Below are positions 1-12,990 of a DNA stretch of 64,000 nucleotides, one piece after another. The stretch lies in the NCBI GenBank assembly GCA_033239125.1, contig BSWB01000002.1, positions 4,125,001 to 4,189,000 of the forward strand, read 5' to 3'. Position numbers and translations under genes: made by a program. Source of the stretch: Fagopyrum homotropicum (Eukaryota; Streptophyta; Magnoliopsida; Caryophyllales; Polygonaceae). Numbering within the stretch: position 1 is the stretch's first letter; every line of letters starts with the position of its first letter. The notes under the pieces are model-generated. The model saw nothing but the letters and a program-made list of their open reading frames with translations, did not search any database and was not told the origin of the DNA.

Positions 1-1789
1 AAAGTGACATATTAGAAAAAATAGGCCCCTTTTGTCCTGACACTTATCCCAAATTTCTATAAGTACACGCATCTAATCCATGTGATATGTATTTCGATGC
101 AAGTACCTACTAATGTTATGTATCTCTCTCCTCTCATCCCTTCAGCCCACGGATATACAGACCATAAATCACACCAAATCCCCATTCCAATATTTCATCT
201 ACCTAATTCATTCATTTTGAGCGTTTGACGAAAATTTCTACTTTCGCGTTCAGATTTTCGAAATTTGCTTGTTCTGGGAGGTGGCTCAAAGAAAAATCAA
301 GTTCGATCGAGTTGTCATTGATGTGCATTTTCTGTAAGTACTCTTTATCCATTTGAGAGACTAATACTTTTAAGGTTTCTTTAGTTCACCTTCAACTTCC
401 CTCTATAGTGCCCCCGGTGGTGGAAAAAAATAATCCCGATCGACTCTCTAACACAAGGGAATCGGTGACAACCCTTGTACAACCTTGAGATCGTGATCTT
501 GGGCAATCTTCTAATGGAAAGATTATTTCCAGTATTAACCAGCCCAGATTTGAAGCTAAACTTCGACCTTGCGCAATTGTGTATCTTGCAATCTTTGATC
601 CATTTCTAAATTTTATATATATATATCTCCCTTGGATTTGTTCCATATGTATCTACTTTTCATAGTTTAGCTAGATTGGACTTAGCCAGAATAAGCATGT
701 TAAATAGAATTGGATGAAAAAGAGGGAGGTGTGAAAGAAGAAGAAAGAGGAGGAGAATAAGCAAAAAGTAGTGAGAAAAAAGAAAGAGGAGAGGAGGAAA
801 GTCAATCTCTAGATCTTTATCATGTGAATTCCATTTATTAAAATAATTTTATTCAATTTATGTGAATTTAGATTAATTTTCACTTTTCATGCTAATTTCA
901 TCTTCTTTTTTCCTTCTGTGTTAATTTTATTTAAGCTGCTTGAGTTTTGGATTTGATGATATATGTTAGACTAAACATATTTTGCTTTTGATTCACAATG
1001 GTATTGACAGTTTCAATGGTTTCTTGGCTATTCTCTAGGGTCTAAAGCTGCAACTGTGTTGACGTGATGTATTTTCATGGGTTTCGTTCTGAGATCTCTT
1101 CCGCTTTAAATTTGCATACGTTTGATGTTGTTTCGCAAAATTTAGCAATAGCTTACAAAAGGACTAATGAGATTCCATTAGTAGTGCAACCTACTAAATT
1201 TTTTGCGTGTACAAGAAAGAATATAATCAAGTATTCAGTTGCTTGCATAGCTTACTTATGGTATAAAGGTGGACATTCTGGGTTTCCACCTTGAACTCTT
1301 CCATGTCTTGCTTTGTGGGTAACTATGTTTTCGTTATGTGGACTTAAAATTTAAAATGTTGAATAAACCTTTTAAGATATTTCATATTAGGGAACAACTC
1401 CGTTGCTTGCTGGTATATTGAGGAGTCTAGTGTATCCATGTAGACTTCCCTACTTGGAGTTAGTTGATAAAAATTACAATATGTGATGAGAAGTATTTTA
1501 GATAACATGAAAAGAAGACGGAGAAGAGTGGAATTTAGGAATTAGTGGAAGCCGGCAAAACATTGAGTGAGTTATTCAGCAATCAGTTATGAAAGACTTC
1601 AAGGAAACACAGAATGTCCACATGTATGTCATAAGTAAGCTTGGCGAGGGACTAAATATAGTTGATTATGTTCTTTCTTGTACATGAAGAAACTTCAGTA
1701 GGTTGTACTACTGACAAGAACTCGTCAGTTATTTTGTAAGCTATTTTCAAATTTTGAAAAACAATGATACTAGTATTTTCACACGAATT
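1..1789. other. Intergenic, no supported gene
   Basis: I see no supported gene here. The stretch is AT-rich with a purine-rich tract near 715-805. Short open frames such as the one at 1064-1294 show no domain, no splice context and no recognisable motif. Confidence 0.5.
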
Positions 1790-4170
1790 TCGTAAGAACC
1801 GGGCGACAACATTGGCGAGACCTCAACCAGGCATTCATTGGGCAAGACCTCGAGCAGGCCGCCTTGCTCTAGCCCGCTGCAACCCTTCTTGTTTCTCACA
1901 CCGGACTTGGAACAATCGATCAATTCTAAAAAGCCAATGGTTACTGTTCCATTGGATTTGCTTTCTCATACTCAATATCGATGCCCGGCCAATATCGATG
2001 CCCGGCCAATACCGAAGCCCTCCTATATTTTCACAACTGGAACAAAGTTACACTTGAAGAGTTGATGGAAACAAGCTCTGATGATAAAAAGCGACAAAAA
2101 ATGAGGAAGGAAAACACTGCCGGAACAGTCAATGAGGTGGAGATCCATGTTGCCGGAAACTCCAACCTAAGCCACTTCGTAGACAACACTCCTCCGAAGC
2201 CAATTCAGGTGTGTTCTAACCCTTTGGATCTTGTTCATATATCTAGCTCACCACAATTGTTTGTTGACAGTGATTATGTATGTGCTCTTGTGAACACCGA
2301 CGCCGATGGTTTCTCAACCAAGCCTGCTATAGTGGTTGCTCCGTCAAAGGCTCAGACACTAGTGATCATGGTAGCCGAACATGCTATTGAGGAGATAGGT
2401 AACCTTGACAACAATTTCGAAATGGTAAAAGACTCACCTGACGTCCTTTCCGATAGCGAACTACATGTTAATTGTATGGAAGTGAAGTCTGTTATTGATC
2501 ACATTTCAAATGTTGAGAACTCTTTGATTGAGAATGCTAATGCTATTCATCCCTCTCCTTCTGTTATTGTGAATAATAAGGACAATGCTACTATTGTTTT
2601 GACAAATGATGAGAATGTTGTGAATACGGGAAATGATGTGATCCTAACCATCAAAAGGAGGTTGATCTGACCAAGATAAATGGTATTGAGATGCCCTCCT
2701 CCCCCCAATCCTCCCTACTCTAGTTGGTGCCAATGTTGGGTTCAAGTCGGCTCCCTTACCGACTCAAAATGTGTGGAATCCGCCTCCGAAAAAGGTCTTT
2801 ATGACAAAGGTCTTGGTGGTAAACTTTCTTATACCCCATGCCTTGATAATTGCGTTAAAATACGTTGTGATGAAGCTTTGCCAAAGCATGATATTTGGGG
2901 TCATAGTCTTCTAGTTCAATTTGTGGGTTACTTTCCTAGTTATCTTGCTATTAACTATCCTAGGAAGAAATAGAATGTTAAATCCGATTTTCGCATGGAA
3001 TTTGGTTGGATGATATTCTCTTTTGATAGTGAGCATGATACGGATAATATTTTGCTTGAAGGACCATATTATATATTTGGGAGACCCCTTCTCTTGAATA
3101 TGATTCTAGATAAGTTCTCCTGAATCCGTAAAGATATTGTTACGGTATCACTTTGGACTCGTATTTTTGGAATTACCAATGATTTTTGGAATATTGATAT
3201 TCTTGGTAGAGTGGCTTCCAAGCTTGGAAAGCCTTTGTATGTGGATTGCGTAATTGAATCTAGGAAGTGTGGTGCTTACGCTAGGTTTTTTCTGAAGTTA
3301 ATTTTGCTTGTGAAGTGTTGCATGAAGTAAATTTGGAATTTGATGACGGTGTGATTATTAAATGCAAAGTGCTATATGAGAACAATCCTGATTATTGTTG
3401 TAGATGTGTTGTTTTTGGGCATAAGGATGCTATGTGTTCTTTTAACAAGAAGACCACGAGTGAAAATGAGGTTGGAGAAAAAGAAGGTCCCCTTAAGGTG
3501 GATGAGAACATAGATAAAGACAAGGAGGTAGAGGTGAAGAAAAAGAAGATTATGGACAAAGGTAAGAGTAAAGTTAATGTTAACCCTACTCCAACTAGTC
3601 ATGGGTAATGGTGTTGGTAATGTGCAGGTTGGATCTACTTTCTCCCACAACCTTGGAGAAGGCACGTCCGGAACTAAGACCGATGACGGCAACACCTCGG
3701 ACATTAATTGGTGCTGGAGGGTAATGCTCATCGGAATGCCTTACACACACTTTGAAGGGTGAAGCCATGAATGCTAGACTTACCTCGACAAACTCTTCCC
3801 CTCTTCCCATGGTGAAGGATGTTTGTCCTCAAACCAACCCGATTTTGATCCTTGTTACTGTTTGCTATTCCGATGCAGTGAGTGGATCTAAGATGTCATG
3901 CTCCGAGGTGGAGGAGGACATTATTGATGGTGTCTATGAGGATGCCTCCGGAGAGTCTAGCACTGAGGGCTCCTTAGATGATGGCCTACGAGGTGAGGAC
4001 CTTGATGGTAAGGAGGAAGGAGAGACTTCCCCTAGCTTCGGAAGTGATGATAGGACTACTAGTTCTCCTTTAAATGACATGCATTCCCCTTTATCCTATG
4101 TTATTACTACCCTCACCCCAATGGTTACGAGAGTGAGGCTTTCATTAAGGTGTTTTCTAATGTGATAGAA
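1790..4170 (+). pseudogene. LINE ORF1 relic (DUF4283 + zinc knuckle)
   Basis: This is a decayed plant L1-type LINE ORF1, the nucleic-acid-binding protein that accompanies retrotransposition. The frame is broken by stops (for example at 2668 and 2971) and by frame changes near 3300 and 3600. Reading through the breaks, 2820-3300 gives the DUF4283 pattern, including 'GWMIFSFDSEHD', 'GPYYIFGRPLLL' and 'LGRVASKLGKPLYVD'. It is followed at about 3385-3440 by 'CCRCVVFGHKDAMC', which fits a CX2CX4HX4C zinc knuckle. An acidic and basic low-complexity tail continues to about 4165. A 17-bp direct repeat (ATCGATGCCCGGCCAAT) lies near 1978-2011. DUF4283 plus a zinc knuckle is typical of plant LINE ORF1, so I infer a LINE and not a cellular gene. 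Confidence 0.8.
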
Positions 4171-4444
4171 AGAATATCCGGGCTCCTCCCCTAGGTCTAA
4201 GTGGTCATGTGAGTGGAGCTTGGTCTATGATGAAACAACGTGATGGTTGGTATATACCTAAGGATGACAGTCTTAACATGGGGAAAAAAGCTTCTTAAAG
4301 TGGATTCCAAGCAAGCTTTTCCTTCTCAACTTGATTGGGTACACTAGCTTTGACTTGTTATTTTATTTTTGTTTATGAATTTTCCAATTCCTTGTTGTTT
4401 ATACTTGATTTTTGACTATACTGATATGGTTTTGTTCTAATTCA

Positions 4445-4640
4445 TGATTGTTATCCTTCTTTTTTTGCCGGAGTTCTTCTCTAATATTGGGTTATAGAGG
4501 AATTGGTAATGCTTTTTCCTACCCTTGCTTCATCTTTGAACAACCTTATTCTAGCTTTTACTTTCATTCTAACCATCATCTTCACGGATTTGGTCATTTA
4601 TCCCTTGTGATTGACATAATCTTCAGCAAACTCGCTTAAT
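4445..4640 (+). pseudogene. Possible start of LINE ORF2 (endonuclease) relic
   Basis: The open frame contains 'LGYRGIGNAFS', which resembles the 'WNIRGIGN' opening of plant LINE ORF2 endonucleases. It lies directly downstream of the ORF1 relic in the same orientation, as expected for a LINE. The rest is too eroded to confirm, and no reverse transcriptase domain follows. Confidence 0.35.
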
Positions 4641-4995
4641 ATAGAAAAACTTACTTTAAAATATCAGTGTATATAATCCAATACAGGTTTTGTGTATATA
4701 TTGTTGGATACTCTCAACTTTATGTAGACAAACAATGTCCTCCTTAGTTTTTCAAAGGTATATGTGCCAATCATGTAGTCATTTGGATACATTTGTTCAT
4801 TCTCTAAATTAACAGCTTCTTTATTTTCCTTTCCATGGGTTACTTTTTGTTCAGAATATGCGATAAGGGTCTCTTATGTGTTATTGACTACTTTATCTCT
4901 ATACAAGGCAAACTATAAGGCGACACTTCATTATGATGCTAATGATTCTATATTAACTTTGTTTCATGATTAGGCCTCATAATTGTAGTGAACAA

Positions 4996-5335
4996 TGATG
5001 AAAACAATGGAAGTTGCTGAGGTAGAAAAACAGAAGCACGACAACACCAGAATGGAAGCACTTGTTCTATATGCTGAATTAGAGGTAGAAGTAGTTCACT
5101 TATATAACTTGTTAGATAAGAAAGCTTTTTGTTAATCCTTTTTGCAAGTTTTACTAGCTACAAAGTACAATTGAAATATTCCGTTCTCCAATTAGTTGTA
5201 ATATGAATGTCTTGTAAAGTCTTGCCAAAAACTTTGAGGCAGCACGACATTCTGATCTATCCGATCTTTACAAGAAAGAAACATACCTTCCTATCACGGA
5301 ACTTATTGATGATGATAAAAGTGGAAATCCATGTC
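4996..5335 (+). pseudogene. Possible gene-fragment exons, coiled-coil protein
   Basis: Two short coding-like pieces are separated by intron-like sequence. The first, 4996-5085, reads 'MEVAEVEKQKHDNTRMEALV' after two residues, followed by a GT, and looks like a charged coiled coil. The second, about 5233-5335, reads 'EAARHSDLSDLYKKETYLP' and onward. The first piece is reminiscent of plant golgin-84-like coiled coils, but this is a weak impression only. There is no complete gene around the pieces, so a captured or decayed fragment is the best guess. Confidence 0.25.
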
Positions 5336-6125
5336 ATGTAAGCAAAATATTGTAACAATATATTTTTGTCATAATAAACGGATTAGTTGCTGAAAAATGG
5401 TGTTTACTACGGGTCCGAAGACCACTATCGCAACAAGATTTAGAGGCAGTAGTGCAACATCAATGAAGACAAAGGTAGCATCATAGACGCTCTTTAGGTT
5501 GGTGGCAACACGCCCGTCATCTTGGTCGATACAAGAAGCTAGACACAATGATAGTCGGGTTCAGAACGTAATCAACTCGAGTGGCTTGAACAGATACAAC
5601 AACCTCACCACAAAAGCTAAAAAACATCTACGTGCCCCTTTAGTGCACGTACAAATACTCCAACAAAGCTATTGAAGTTGCGAGTACCATCCTTTACATT
5701 TACACATACCACCATATTGTAATGACATTAACATTTGTTACCGTGCTTATATGTAAGTTCTGTTTAACACCATGACTTTAGTTTGACACCAAACCGCACA
5801 CATTCCGTGCAACCGGCGCTCGTGACTCCAAATTGACATCAACCCGCAAACAAATTCCAAACGAACAATGTGCGTGCTACACAAGCACGATGCAACTAGT
5901 TTAAGAAAAAACCGGAGTGTGGTAACTAGGTAGTCTTAGGTCTTTATAAAGGGTTAAATAAAACTAAGAGCGTAAGGATAAGGTTAAACATGTATGTTAT
6001 GTCTGTTCAAAGGAGGCAAATCCTTCACGTGAAATAACAAGAAAAATTAATTACACTACGGTTTTGTTTGGTAAAATCGAATTGCCTTGACCATCTCCTA
6101 AACCACGTCAACTAACATCGGAAAT
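5336..6125. other. Intergenic, no supported gene
   Basis: There is no coding frame of note. Near 5868-5900 a small inverted repeat followed by CTAGT weakly resembles a Helitron 3' terminus, but no matching 5' end was found. The last five bases (GGAAA) would be one target-site copy of the chromovirus that starts at 6126. Confidence 0.4.
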
Positions 6126-7919
6126 GTAACACCCCAAGTTCTGAAAAGTCAAAGTGTTACGGGTTAGGACCTCACAATGGGTCCCGACCCTCAAAGTAAA
6201 CAACAATAACATAGGATCTTGCAACAAGGCACAAATAAATGAAAACAAAAAACTATATAAAAACCATAAGGTATAACAAAGGGAAAAGCAAAAGACTCTT
6301 AGCCGAGTTCAACAACAAAACTGAAAAGACAACAACTGAAAACTAATCCGATCCCGTCCTATACTGTACGGGAATCCCGACTGACCACTCCGTCTGGATC
6401 ACTCAGCAGCATCTCTAACCTCCAAGGCATCTACAACATCGGTATAAACCGTTAGCTAACATTCTAAATATCAGAAAGACAATAAAGGCACAAACACAAA
6501 TAAGAACATAAACATATAACATGCTCGCACACAACCGGTTATTATCTTTCTTTACATTAACCCCTTTACTAATTCAACTTATATTGTCACACGAGAATTA
6601 CTGTGATCTCGCATCTGTCCCCTTTCACCAACAGGAATAGAGGCGATGCATCCCTCTGTTACCTGCTAGACTGGTCGCAAGATCACCTCCCAATTTTCCC
6701 ATTTTGTATTGGGCAAGCGGTCACCGCCCAATTATAATACACTTGGGTCAATTAAGGTATAAGGTCGTCCTAGTCCGATTTTTCGTTATAACAATAAACA
6801 ACAAATACAACCAATACGGTCAAACCAATATACAAAACGCAACTAAGTAAGTCCAAGGGACTTACTTAATCAAAGGTAAACTCAAGAATTAGTTAACTAC
6901 TCAGCTTCCCGAAGGAAAGAATAAATGCCTACTCAAACAAGGCATCGCGAATAAGAAACTATACAAATGCTAGAAGTTTCCTACCTAGTCTCGATGATCG
7001 CTAACTAATCTCAACATGCTAGGAAGAATGAATCCTAGTCTCAAGGTACATCAACAACAACACAACTCAAGATACTTAAGCCAAAACCAACTCATGGGGA
7101 TCAACAAGCCACTAATTGGCATTCACACTAATCATCTAGGTTCAACCTAGCATGATCTAGCATAAGGAAAGAGCAAAGGAAGCAAGGATGAAAGCAACTC
7201 ACCAAGGACGGGAGTTATTGCAGAGAAACCGCAAGGGCGGTTTACAGAGGTGCATGGACGACACAGACTTGCAGCCGCAGGGGTGGGTTGTCCAAGACGC
7301 GGGGGCAATTCACCGACAAAAACAGCTGTCGGGCCTACAATACATTAGGGAGACCAAAGCTTCGATCTTCGATCATCGATCCACACACGACAATACTCAA
7401 CAAAAGGAGCCTAGTAACACATAAGCATCAACAACGAAGGACAAACAAGAATCAAGACTCGATCTCTATTCGTGTGAAGAAGAAGAAGAAAGAAAGAAAA
7501 GAAGAATGAGAAGAAGGAAGAGAAGAAGCATGCAACAACGATTCATGAACGTCATAAGGATAAAGGAATGAAAAACTTACAAGGTTTTGCAAAGGTTCGC
7601 AAGAAAAGGTTGCAGTTTTGCTCGAGATTGAAGAAGAACGTAAGCAAGAAGAGGAAAATGAAAGAGAAAGGGGGATTATAAAGAGAACGGTTGGGAAAGA
7701 ACAAGGAAAGTCCGGAATTAGGTCAAAAGATAGAAGGAAAGACGACCCAAAAGATAGAATATCGGATCTTATAAGAAAGGAAAGAAAATAATAAACGGAA
7801 TAAAACAGCTCGGCGTGATTTAGGGTCAAACCGCACCTGCGGCTAGACCCGGCCGCTACTGCGGCCCTCTGTCACCGCGGGTGTGGTGACAGTGAAAAAC
7901 AAAACCGGCTGTTAAATCA
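6126..7919 (-). repeat. 3' LTR of the chromovirus
   Basis: The left edge reads TGTAACACCCCAAG (the complement of the ...GGGTGTTACA end common in chromovirus LTRs). The right edge reads ...GGCTGTTAAATCA and directly abuts the polypurine tract. The length is about 1.8 kb. The part near the minus-strand 5' end of the LTR (about 7830-7890) is GC-rich. Open frames inside it (7188-7509, 7452-7829) look like chance frames. Confidence 0.75.
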
Positions 7920-7933
7920 GATCCCCCTAAAAA
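7920..7933 (-). other. Polypurine tract
   Basis: On the minus strand this reads CTTTTTAGGGGGATC immediately before the LTR start TGATTTAACAG. That is the expected position of the plus-strand primer site for reverse transcription. Confidence 0.6.
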
Positions 7934-8095
7934 GAAGTTTTGTCCCTAAACTTGAAACAAACCACACAAGACCAACTCAATGACGTAGCAAAACCACTGA
8001 TCACAACTCACATTCCCTCATGAGGCACATAGCTCAAATCATCACACATATGCACACGAAACTCAACAAGAAATAATGAAACTCTCTCGTCTATG

Positions 8096-9306
8096 CTATA
8101 GTACATCCTGCTCCGCATAGAACTCTGGATAGTTCCTCCGGATACTATCCTCTGTCTCACAAGTAGCCTCATCAACTCCTCACATCGACCATTGTATCTT
8201 CATCATCGGTATGTCCTTCGATCGCAAGCATCTCGTACTACGTTTTAAGATAGCTATTGGGTGCTCTATGAACATATGGTCTGGCTCGACCACTAAATCC
8301 TCATGGATGACAATGTATCTCGGGTATGGTACGTACTCCCGTAACTGAGACACATGGAAGACCGGGTGAACACCCTCTAGTCTCGGCGGCAAAGCAAGTC
8401 TGTATGTTGCCTCTCCAACTCGCTCAAGGATTTCAAAGGGTCCAACATATTTGGGACTAAGCTTCCCCTTGACGCTGAAACGTCTGACGCCTCGTGTCGG
8501 GGATACTCTTAGCAATACCTGAGCTCCAACTCTAAATTCTAGAGGTTTGCGCCTCTTATCAGCGTAGGACTTCTGAGGACTCTTTGCTACCAACATCCGG
8601 TCTTGGATCATCGCCACTCGGGGCATATCATCCTGCGCTTGCTCAAGTGCTACACCGCTAGCACTACTCGGCTCATCCCAACATAGCGGGGTACTACATC
8701 GCTGTTAGTATAACACCTCATAAGGAGTCATCCCGGTCAATGTGTGCCAACTGTTATTGTACTAAAACTCACCTAAAGGAAGGTGATGTGGCCACACTTG
8801 TCCCTAGTCTAGCACGTAAGCTCTCAACATATCCTCCAGCGTTTATATGGTTCTCTCATATTGACCATCCGTCTGAAGATGATAAGCGGTCGTGAACTGA
8901 AGACTCGTACCTAGGGCGACATGCACCTGCTGCCAAAACCTCGAAGTGAACCATCCGTCTCGGTCAGAGACTATAGTCCTAGGTATTCCATGTAGTCTCA
9001 CTATCTGTCTAGTGAACTCCTCTGCTAATCGACTTACCGGACACGTCTCCTTGATAGGAATGAAACGTGTGGTCTTCGTTAGTCAATCCACTATGACCCA
9101 AACGGCGTCAAAACTCCGACTCGGTCTCAAGCCGGTAACAAAATCTATCGAGATATCTTCCCACTTCCATTGGGGAATGGGAAGTGGGTGTAGCTCTCCA
9201 CCTGGTCGGTGATGCTCAATCTTGACATGTTGACAGGTCGCACATTGAGCTACATATCTCGTCACATTTGACTTCAGTTCTTCCCACCAGAAATAGCGTA
9301 TGAAAT
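8096..9306 (-). pseudogene. Chromovirus integrase core and chromodomain
   Basis: Frames on the minus strand give the integrase HHCC remainder ('CATCQHVKIEHHRPGG'), the catalytic core with 'ISIDFVTGLRPS' (first Asp), 'VSDRDGWFTSRFW' (second Asp) and 'QTDGQYERT' (the Glu). The C-terminal 'YVGPFEILERVGEATYRLALP' follows, then a chromodomain-like 'RSTRCLRSKDIPMMKIQWS' and, after an in-frame stop, 'EATCETEDSIRRNYPEFYAE' ending near 8096. This domain order is that of Tekay/Del chromoviruses, whose chromodomain is thought to steer integration to heterochromatin. Several stops interrupt it, so no function is expected. Confidence 0.85.
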
Positions 9307-9327
9307 CACTACAAAAAATAATCACTT

Positions 9328-9560
9328 TTGCGACGGAACTTTGCGTCAGCGAAAATCGCTATTACCGTCGCAAATGGTCTTTTGCGACGGCGTTGCGTCG
9401 GCAAACCCGCCGTCTCTAAATGGGCCGTCGTAAAAGGTTTTTTTGCGACGGCAATCTGCCGTCGTAACTGTTTTGCGATGGCTGTTTGCGACGGCAGTTC
9501 CCGTTGCAAATTTATTAATAGAAATTAAAAAAAAAAAGTTATATTTGCAACAGCAGAAAT
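9328..9560. repeat. CACTA left subterminal repeat array
   Basis: There are many copies of TTTGCGACGGC and its complement or variants (GCGTCGG, CCGTCGCAAA, CCGTCGTAA) in both orientations within about 230 bp. In CACTA elements such arrays are where the transposase binds. Confidence 0.85.
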
Positions 9561-10097
9561 TGCCGTCGCAAATTTATTCAACAAAATTAAAAAAAATGAA
9601 ATCTAATTAATAAACGATACAAATTAATAAGAAATATAAATAATCAATGATACAAATTAATTGAAATAAAAAAAAACAGTTTCTAAAAAACAATTATTCG
9701 TAACAAAATACTACTTAACTCACATTAACTAATTAGACAATCCAAATTTCCTATTTATTCACATCATTGTTGTGTCCATAGAGATGTAATAACTTCACAT
9801 GCTTCATCCACTCTTGAGTAGCATCTTCAATGACATTTTAGTGTGCCTGTAACAACATTGATCATCAAGTCCAAAATAAGACATTAAAGATTTATATGAT
9901 TGGACTGTTATTTGCAATAGGTGACACATCATAACCTATTAGCAATTGTAGAAATTATCATATACATCATTACAACAAACGGATTTGTACAGTACACAAA
10001 AAATTGGAGGGTCTGATCAATGAATTTTACTACCATATTAGGTCTACTATAAAGTAAAGTACAATCACATCTTATAAATACAAACCCACAAATGAGG

Positions 10098-10200
10098 AAA
10101 GGTGGAAAGATTGAAGGGCTGTAATTTTTATTCAAATAAAATGAGCTAATAAAGGTGGAAAGATTGAAGGGCTGTAATTTTTATTGCCATGAAGAGCTAA
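10098..10200. repeat. Tandem duplication inside the CACTA
   Basis: A segment containing AAAGGTGGAAAGATTGAAGG and the following AT-rich bases occurs twice about 50 bp apart, each followed by GAGCTAATAAA. It is a local duplication with no coding sign. Confidence 0.7.
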
Positions 10201-10485
10201 TAAAGAGAAATTCAAACCCACAATTTTCTTCTTGAATAAGCATGTGTAAGGAGTTTGAGCAAACGATCTACTATAGGCGTAAATATTTAAGGTGATTGAA
10301 GTTTAAGGTTTACATAAATCAAGTTCAGATAACTTTCCATAAGGTAAATTACACAAATTCAACCTTCATAGAAAAATAGTCAATGATGAACAAAACACAA
10401 ATGACAGCAGAAAACCCATTAGAGGAAACAACAAATATTAAGGTATTGAAAATTAAGGTTGAAAGGTATGATAAAATGAACTCAC

Positions 10486-10892
10486 CAAGAAACCCTTGAA
10501 GACGGTTTGGATCCGAATAGCAGCCCATTCTTCACGAACATCCGGGAAATCCTTGGGAGGAGCTTTGTTGACAGTAGCAGCAACAACATTAAACGTGTCA
10601 TTTCGAGGAGACATAGCAGATTCGATCCACCTTATGTATAAGGCAGCGTTTTGAAGGTCTTCTTCCAGTTGCTGAGGTCACTTGGTGGGCTTCTCCAAAG
10701 CTTTCATTTCGTCCCTTTACCTCCTGACTTCTCCTTAAAGGTAAAATTAGTAAAACTCAAAAACCCATAAATCTTAAAGTAGAGGAAAAGAAGAAGGATC
10801 CAAAAATTTAGGAAATTTACTTTGAGTTCATCCTTGTCTGCAGGCTTCTTGAACCCAATTAATGTCTTGACCCACTTTCCTGAAACACCCAT
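10486..10892 (-). pseudogene. Captured IQD (IQ67-domain) gene fragment, exons 1-2
   Basis: Exon 1 (10892-10821) encodes 'MGVSGKWVKTLIGFKK' and onward, the characteristic N-terminus of plant IQD calmodulin-binding scaffold proteins. It ends at a GT. Exon 2 (10733-10486) starts after a TTTAAG acceptor, meets a TGA stop after about nine codons and contains a frame change. It then reads 'VNKAPPKDFPDVREEW' and 'AAIRIQTVFKGFL' before a GTGAGT donor. 'EEWAAIRIQT.F.GFL' is the start of the IQ67 domain. The fragment stops exactly at this exon-intron border, and the later exons with the remaining IQ motifs are absent. It lies wholly inside the CACTA element, so it is a transduplicated piece of a host gene, not a working IQD. 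Confidence 0.85.
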
Positions 10893-12854
10893 TTATGCAG
10901 TGTTGAAAAGTAAAACATCCTTAAATTTCTTTGATTTGTTTATAATGATAATAGTTTTCTGAAATAAACTAAAAGTAAGAGTATTACCTTTTTTCTTTCC
11001 ACCTTGAACTTGTCTTTATTTGTCAAACTGAAAAGAATAAAATGAAAGGAAGAGCTGTATACCTTAAACAAAGCATGATGAGTTTCACATGATTTAAATA
11101 ACTTTTACTCAGCAAATGACAAGCAACACATTAAGTAGCATATCAACAAAACATAGTGTAATAATTATGGCCATCAATCATGAATAACAAATAATCAATG
11201 AGCTTGTAAAAAAGCAACCCCCGTGATGCCAAAAAACATAGGAGGGATCCCTTGGATTTAGCCTTTCCATCACACAGATCATTCAAATTTTTGCTGATTG
11301 TAATCCTCAAAACCACAATTTTAGGTTTAGTATGGAAGAGTTTAATTTTGAGGGCTACCCTCTTCTACAGTACGCTTGAACTTCTCCGTTTGCTTAGCCA
11401 AGTGAATCTTCTTCATCAAACACCTAATGGTCCAAAAAACCACAATTATACCAAGATTTAGTGAAAAGCCATCAAATCACAAGCATATCTTCTTCATCAA
11501 ATGCCTAATGGTGTGCCATTGCTTGATGTATATTAGGGTACAAAAACAATCATTTCAAGTCATAAAGTAGTTATATTCATTCCAACATTGCATTGACGTA
11601 ACTAGTGTTTAGAAAGAAAAAGGTGACTCAAGCCAATGGATTCTTGCCTGCATAGATTATCATTACTAAAAAGAAACAAGTAGTCCTCAATCACATGAAC
11701 TATGAAGAAGCATTTAACTAAATTGAAAGAATATAAAGCGGTTCTCCCTTATGGTTGATGTGCTCAAGTAACTTAGAAGGGAGTTCAAAACAACAAGATC
11801 AGCTGGACAGTCAAAGCAATTGAGTAACTTAGGGAGCAGATAAAATTCTCCTGATGAACACAAAGTGTAACTCATGACAGTAGGAGAGCAACCCATATTA
11901 CATTCCAAAAATCAATTGCAATTTATTAAGACATTAACAATTGCAATTTTGAAACGCAGTTTATTAAGACATTAGCAAAAGCCAAATCAATTTCACATGC
12001 TCTTGATTCCATCATGCCAAGTATCCTGAACACATCAGCCACAAGTTTACATTCCATAAATTCCCTTAACTAGAGAAGTATAAGTCATGACAGTAGGAGA
12101 GCAACCCATATTAATCATTTCTCTAGAATATAATTAGCCAAATCAGGCCTTTCCAATCTGCAGAACCCATCAATTAAGATACTCAAAAAAGCAACAGAGG
12201 GATGAATTCCCAAAGAGACCATCAATCATAAAAACTTGAAATGCAAATCCCAATCTACCTGTTCTACAGAAACAATTCAATATCATCACATATTTCTTAT
12301 AAACATTCGGGAAATACCCAACCCTCAACATGGTTTGGACAACAATTTGATATTCACCAAGTCATTTACTTTGGAAAGATTGCACGAGGCTATATTATAG
12401 CTCAAAAAAGGGGATTCGTCCCTAATTTTAGAGAGCCTTATATCAACAATTAAGATTCTCAAATTTTATACAATTGGTTAGGGTTATTCTCAAAAACTCA
12501 AATTGCACAGAGAGAAGTAGACATACTGCATATGGAGTTGTCATTCGGTGCCCGCTGAGTCCGGTGTTGGGTGAGAGAGGATCGAATTAAGAGCCGGCGG
12601 AGTTGTGTGATTAGAGGATGAGAGAGGATCGAATCAGAATAGGAGCTATGGCTTAGGTACACATAGACGAATCTGGAAGAAGACAAGTAGAATGAGGATG
12701 AATTACTATCAAACCAAATATACTATCGAAGAGAACAGAAAGGTTGTGTGGAAGAGAGAACGATGACGAACTAGGGTTGTGATTGCCGTTTAGGTTTCTA
12801 AATAAAAAAATTCAAAAAAATATCAAATTAAAAAAAAACTTAGATAATTAGATT

Positions 12855-12990
12855 ATTAGCGACGGGATGGCTTCGCCGACGCAAGCGAAACGACGGTAAC
12901 GGGAGCTGTCTTTGTGCCGTCGCAAAAAATGATCAATGGCGTCGGTAAATACATGCCGTCGTAAAAGCTCGTCGCAAATCTAATTATTTT
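12855..12990. repeat. CACTA right subterminal repeat array
   Basis: Several GCGACGG, GCCGTCGCAAA, GCGTCGGTAAA and CCGTCGTAAA motifs mirror the left end. Confidence 0.85.

Noticed and set aside
5868..5900. Helitron 3' end
   Set aside because: The CTAGT and short inverted repeat are weak, the hairpin is imperfect and no 5' TC end was located.
7452..7829. Minus-strand Ser/Phe-rich frame
   Set aside because: It lies inside the chromovirus LTR, is compositionally biased and has no motif.
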